In this document: one piece after another, positions 28,130 to 29,553 of the stretch
Numbering within the stretch: the first letter of the stretch is position 1
How the letters are laid out: every line of letters starts with the position of its first letter
Assembly (NCBI GenBank): GCA_964500525.1
Contig: CAZCOE010000088.1
Coordinates: 1-29,553, forward strand
DNA length: 29,553 nt
Source: RGIG7378 sp964500525
GTDB lineage: Bacteria > Bacillota > Clostridia > RGIG7378
Reading direction: 5' to 3'
Made by a program: the position numbers and the translations under genes
Notes under the pieces: generated by a model
The model's input: only the letters and a program-made list of their open reading frames with translations
The model's database searches: none
Told to the model about the DNA's origin: nothing

Positions 28130-29553
28130 ATGGCAGTATTAAGATGTGCAGCATGCGGAGCAAAAGTCAGAGCCGAAGAAGGAAAGTTCACCGCTACATG
28201 TGAGTATTGCGGTACTGAAATGACGGTTTTCGAGTCCACAGCGGAGTTCGAGGTAGACAGCAAAGGCAGACTTGTCCAGTACAATGGCAAAGGCGGAGAT
28301 ATCGTCTTACCGGATGACATTCGTGTGATCGGAACAAAATGCTTTTTGAACAACGAAAGGGTCTTTTCTGTCAAGTTGCCGGATTCGGTCAAAGAGATTC
28401 AAGAAAAGGCCTTTGAAGGGTGTACTGAACTTGAGGAAATCAATTTTCCTGATTCATTAGAGACAATAGCCAGCTATGCGTTTAACAAATGCTCATTGTT
28501 AAAAAAGGTTACTATTCCGGAAGGCATCTTGTCTATCAAGGAGCAAACTTTTAATGAGTGTGATTCTTTGGTGGAAGTGATTCTGCCTGAAAGCCTGCGA
28601 AAGATTGAAGATCTGGCATTTTGCGATTGCAAAAAGCTAAAGATAATAAATATCCCCAAGAAGTTAAGATCAATTGGATATAGGGCTTTCCAGAATTGCG
28701 CATCCTTAGAGAATGTTCTTTTCAATGATTCTCTGGAACAAATAGGCAAGAAATGTTTTGAAGGTTGTACAGCTTTGACCGAGATCATCATACCTTCTAC
28801 CGTGGAAGAAATCAGTATGTGGGCATTCTCTGATTGCAAAAACGTAAGGAAGCTGACGATTCAAAACGGCGTGAAGAGAGTTTTATATGGTGCATTTGTC
28901 GGATGTAAATCTTTGGAAGGCGACCTGGTCTTTCCGGACAGCATAATTGAGCTGGATTATGACGCTTTTCGTTGGAGTCCGGATGTTAAGAGAGTTACAG
29001 TCGGGAAAGGTATACAATCCACGGGATTTCTCTCCCACTTCCCGGGGCTTACAGAAGTTACACTCTCCGAGGGTGTCACTTTTATTGGCGAATCCTCATT
29101 TAAGGGATGTCAGACACTTACAGAGATCAAGCTTCCCAGCACAATACAGACTATCAGAAAATATGCCTTCAAAGACTCCGGCATAAAGAGCATTGTTCTG
29201 AACGAAGGGCTCACCGATATTGAAGGACAAGCATTTCAGGAATGTAAACAGCTTACAGATGTGAAATTTCCCAGCACATTACAGACTATCGGAGAATTTG
29301 CGTTTAACAATTGTGGCCTAAAGAGCATTGTCTTGAATGAGGGATTAGTAAGCATGGGAAAATATGCCTTCATGCATTGCGTCCAGGCAAAGACCATTAT
29401 TACACCTTCCACCCTCAAGACTATTCCTCAAAGTGCTTTTGACGAATTTAATGGTACTGTATGGGTTAAAGAGGGCTGTGAGCAAATTCATGATTATGCA
29501 TTTTCCACTACTTGTAGTTCTTTAGAAATATACTTGCCCTCTACAATCAAGTT
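28130..29553 (+). CDS. Zinc-ribbon and BspA-type leucine-rich repeat protein, partial at window end
   Basis: The frame is open from ATG 28130 to the window edge (474 codons, no stop), so the C-terminus is missing. The N-terminus has a zinc ribbon, with Cys6, Cys9, Cys24 and Cys27 in RCAACGAK and CEYCGTEM. From about residue 60 it is a run of LRR_5 (BspA-like) units of 22-23 residues with the pattern LPxSLxxIxxxAFxxCxxL, for example LPESLRKIEDLAFCDCKKL; I count at least 16 units. There is no signal peptide, so it is probably cytoplasmic, unlike most surface BspA proteins. AGGAGAG at 28118-28124 precedes the start. Codon use (AAA over AAG) and base composition differ from the ribosomal region. 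Function unknown; repeats of this type usually bind proteins. Confidence 0.85.
   Translation, partial: MAVLRCAACGAKVRAEEGKFTATCEYCGTEMTVFESTAEFEVDSKGRLVQYNGKGGDIVLPDDIRVIGTKCFLNNERVFSVKLPDSVKEIQEKAFEGCTELEEINFPDSLETIASYAFNKCSLLKKVTIPEGILSIKEQTFNECDSLVEVILPESLRKIEDLAFCDCKKLKIINIPKKLRSIGYRAFQNCASLENVLFNDSLEQIGKKCFEGCTALTEIIIPSTVEEISMWAFSDCKNVRKLTIQNGVKRVLYGAFVGCKSLEGDLVFPDSIIELDYDAFRWSPDVKRVTVGKGIQSTGFLSHFPGLTEVTLSEGVTFIGESSFKGCQTLTEIKLPSTIQTIRKYAFKDSGIKSIVLNEGLTDIEGQAFQECKQLTDVKFPSTLQTIGEFAFNNCGLKSIVLNEGLVSMGKYAFMHCVQAKTIITPSTLKTIPQSAFDEFNGTVWVKEGCEQIHDYAFSTTCSSLEIYLPSTIK
29108..29377 (+). repeat. Recent 135-base duplication inside the LRR gene
   Basis: Two adjacent 135-base segments (29108-29242 and 29243-29377) are closely alike, sharing TTCCCAGCACA and ACAGACTATC, and then AAGAGCATTGT, each offset by exactly 135 bases. 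This equals 45 codons or two leucine-rich repeat units. It shows growth of the array by tandem duplication. Confidence 0.8.

Noticed and set aside
28084..28839. Two minus-strand frames opposite the LRR gene
   Set aside because: The plus-strand frame from 28130 has a zinc ribbon and regular LRR units; the antisense frames are shadows.
27519..29553. CRISPR array or attachment-site repeat near the tRNA
   Set aside because: No regularly spaced identical repeats with unique spacers, and no second copy of the tRNA 3' end in the window.

Overview
The window reads as a chromosome segment of a low-to-medium GC Gram-positive anaerobe, most likely class Clostridia (Bacillota). The reasons are: strong AGGAGG-type ribosome binding sites before nearly every gene, TTG and GTG starts (infA, rpoA, rplX), the Firmicutes-style fused S10/spc/alpha ribosomal cluster with map, infA and rpmJ placed between secY and rpsM, an ECF-transporter ATPase right after rplQ, a VanZ-like protein, a BspA-type leucine-rich repeat protein, and an L17 with a long internal insertion. 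I cannot fix the genus from sequence alone.

Region 1 (1-9518) is a metabolic and cell-surface block, all on the plus strand. It holds a nucleotidyltransferase, a membrane-anchored nucleotide-sugar 4,6-dehydratase (short CapD/PglF type), a VanZ-like membrane protein and a TtcA-like PP-loop tRNA thiolase, packed closely enough to be one operon. Then come glycogen phosphorylase with a clear terminator, a two-domain GNAT-like acyltransferase of unknown substrate, and a secreted transglutaminase-like protein with a long Pro/Thr linker and a C-terminal membrane anchor.

Region 2 (9519-25188) is the ribosomal supercluster. A 446-base gap with terminator-like and multi-helix RNA structure precedes rpsJ. 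After it come rplC, D, W, B, rpsS, rplV, rpsC, rplP, rpmC, rpsQ, rplN, X, E, rpsN, rpsH, rplF, R, rpsE, rpmD, rplO, secY, map, infA, rpmJ, rpsM, K, D, rpoA and rplQ, closed by a strong terminator. Genes are generally 0-35 bases apart or overlapping. The exceptions are five wider gaps (before rplC, rplF, infA, rpsM and rplQ). Three of them (before rplC, rplF and rpsM) carry strong inverted repeats that could be autogenous control sites or attenuators, and the infA gap carries a promoter-like element. Unusual points are an L22 with a 58-residue N-terminal extension, no adk between secY and map, and no str operon directly upstream of rpsJ.

Region 3 (25189-27550) has a lone EcfA-type ATPase without its usual EcfA2/EcfT partners, an NADP-type isocitrate dehydrogenase resembling eukaryotic IDH1, and tRNA-Tyr(GTA) with its own consensus promoter and terminator.

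Region 4 (27551-29553) begins just after the tRNA and is visibly more AT-rich, with different codon choice (AAA rather than AAG for Lys). It holds a consensus promoter overlapped by a palindrome and preceded by three TTTAAACT repeats, a small XRE-type regulator, and a zinc-ribbon plus leucine-rich-repeat protein that runs off the window end. This looks like the edge of an accessory segment. The most promising undescribed signals are the rpsJ leader RNA, the L22 extension, and this regulator/zinc-ribbon-LRR pair.
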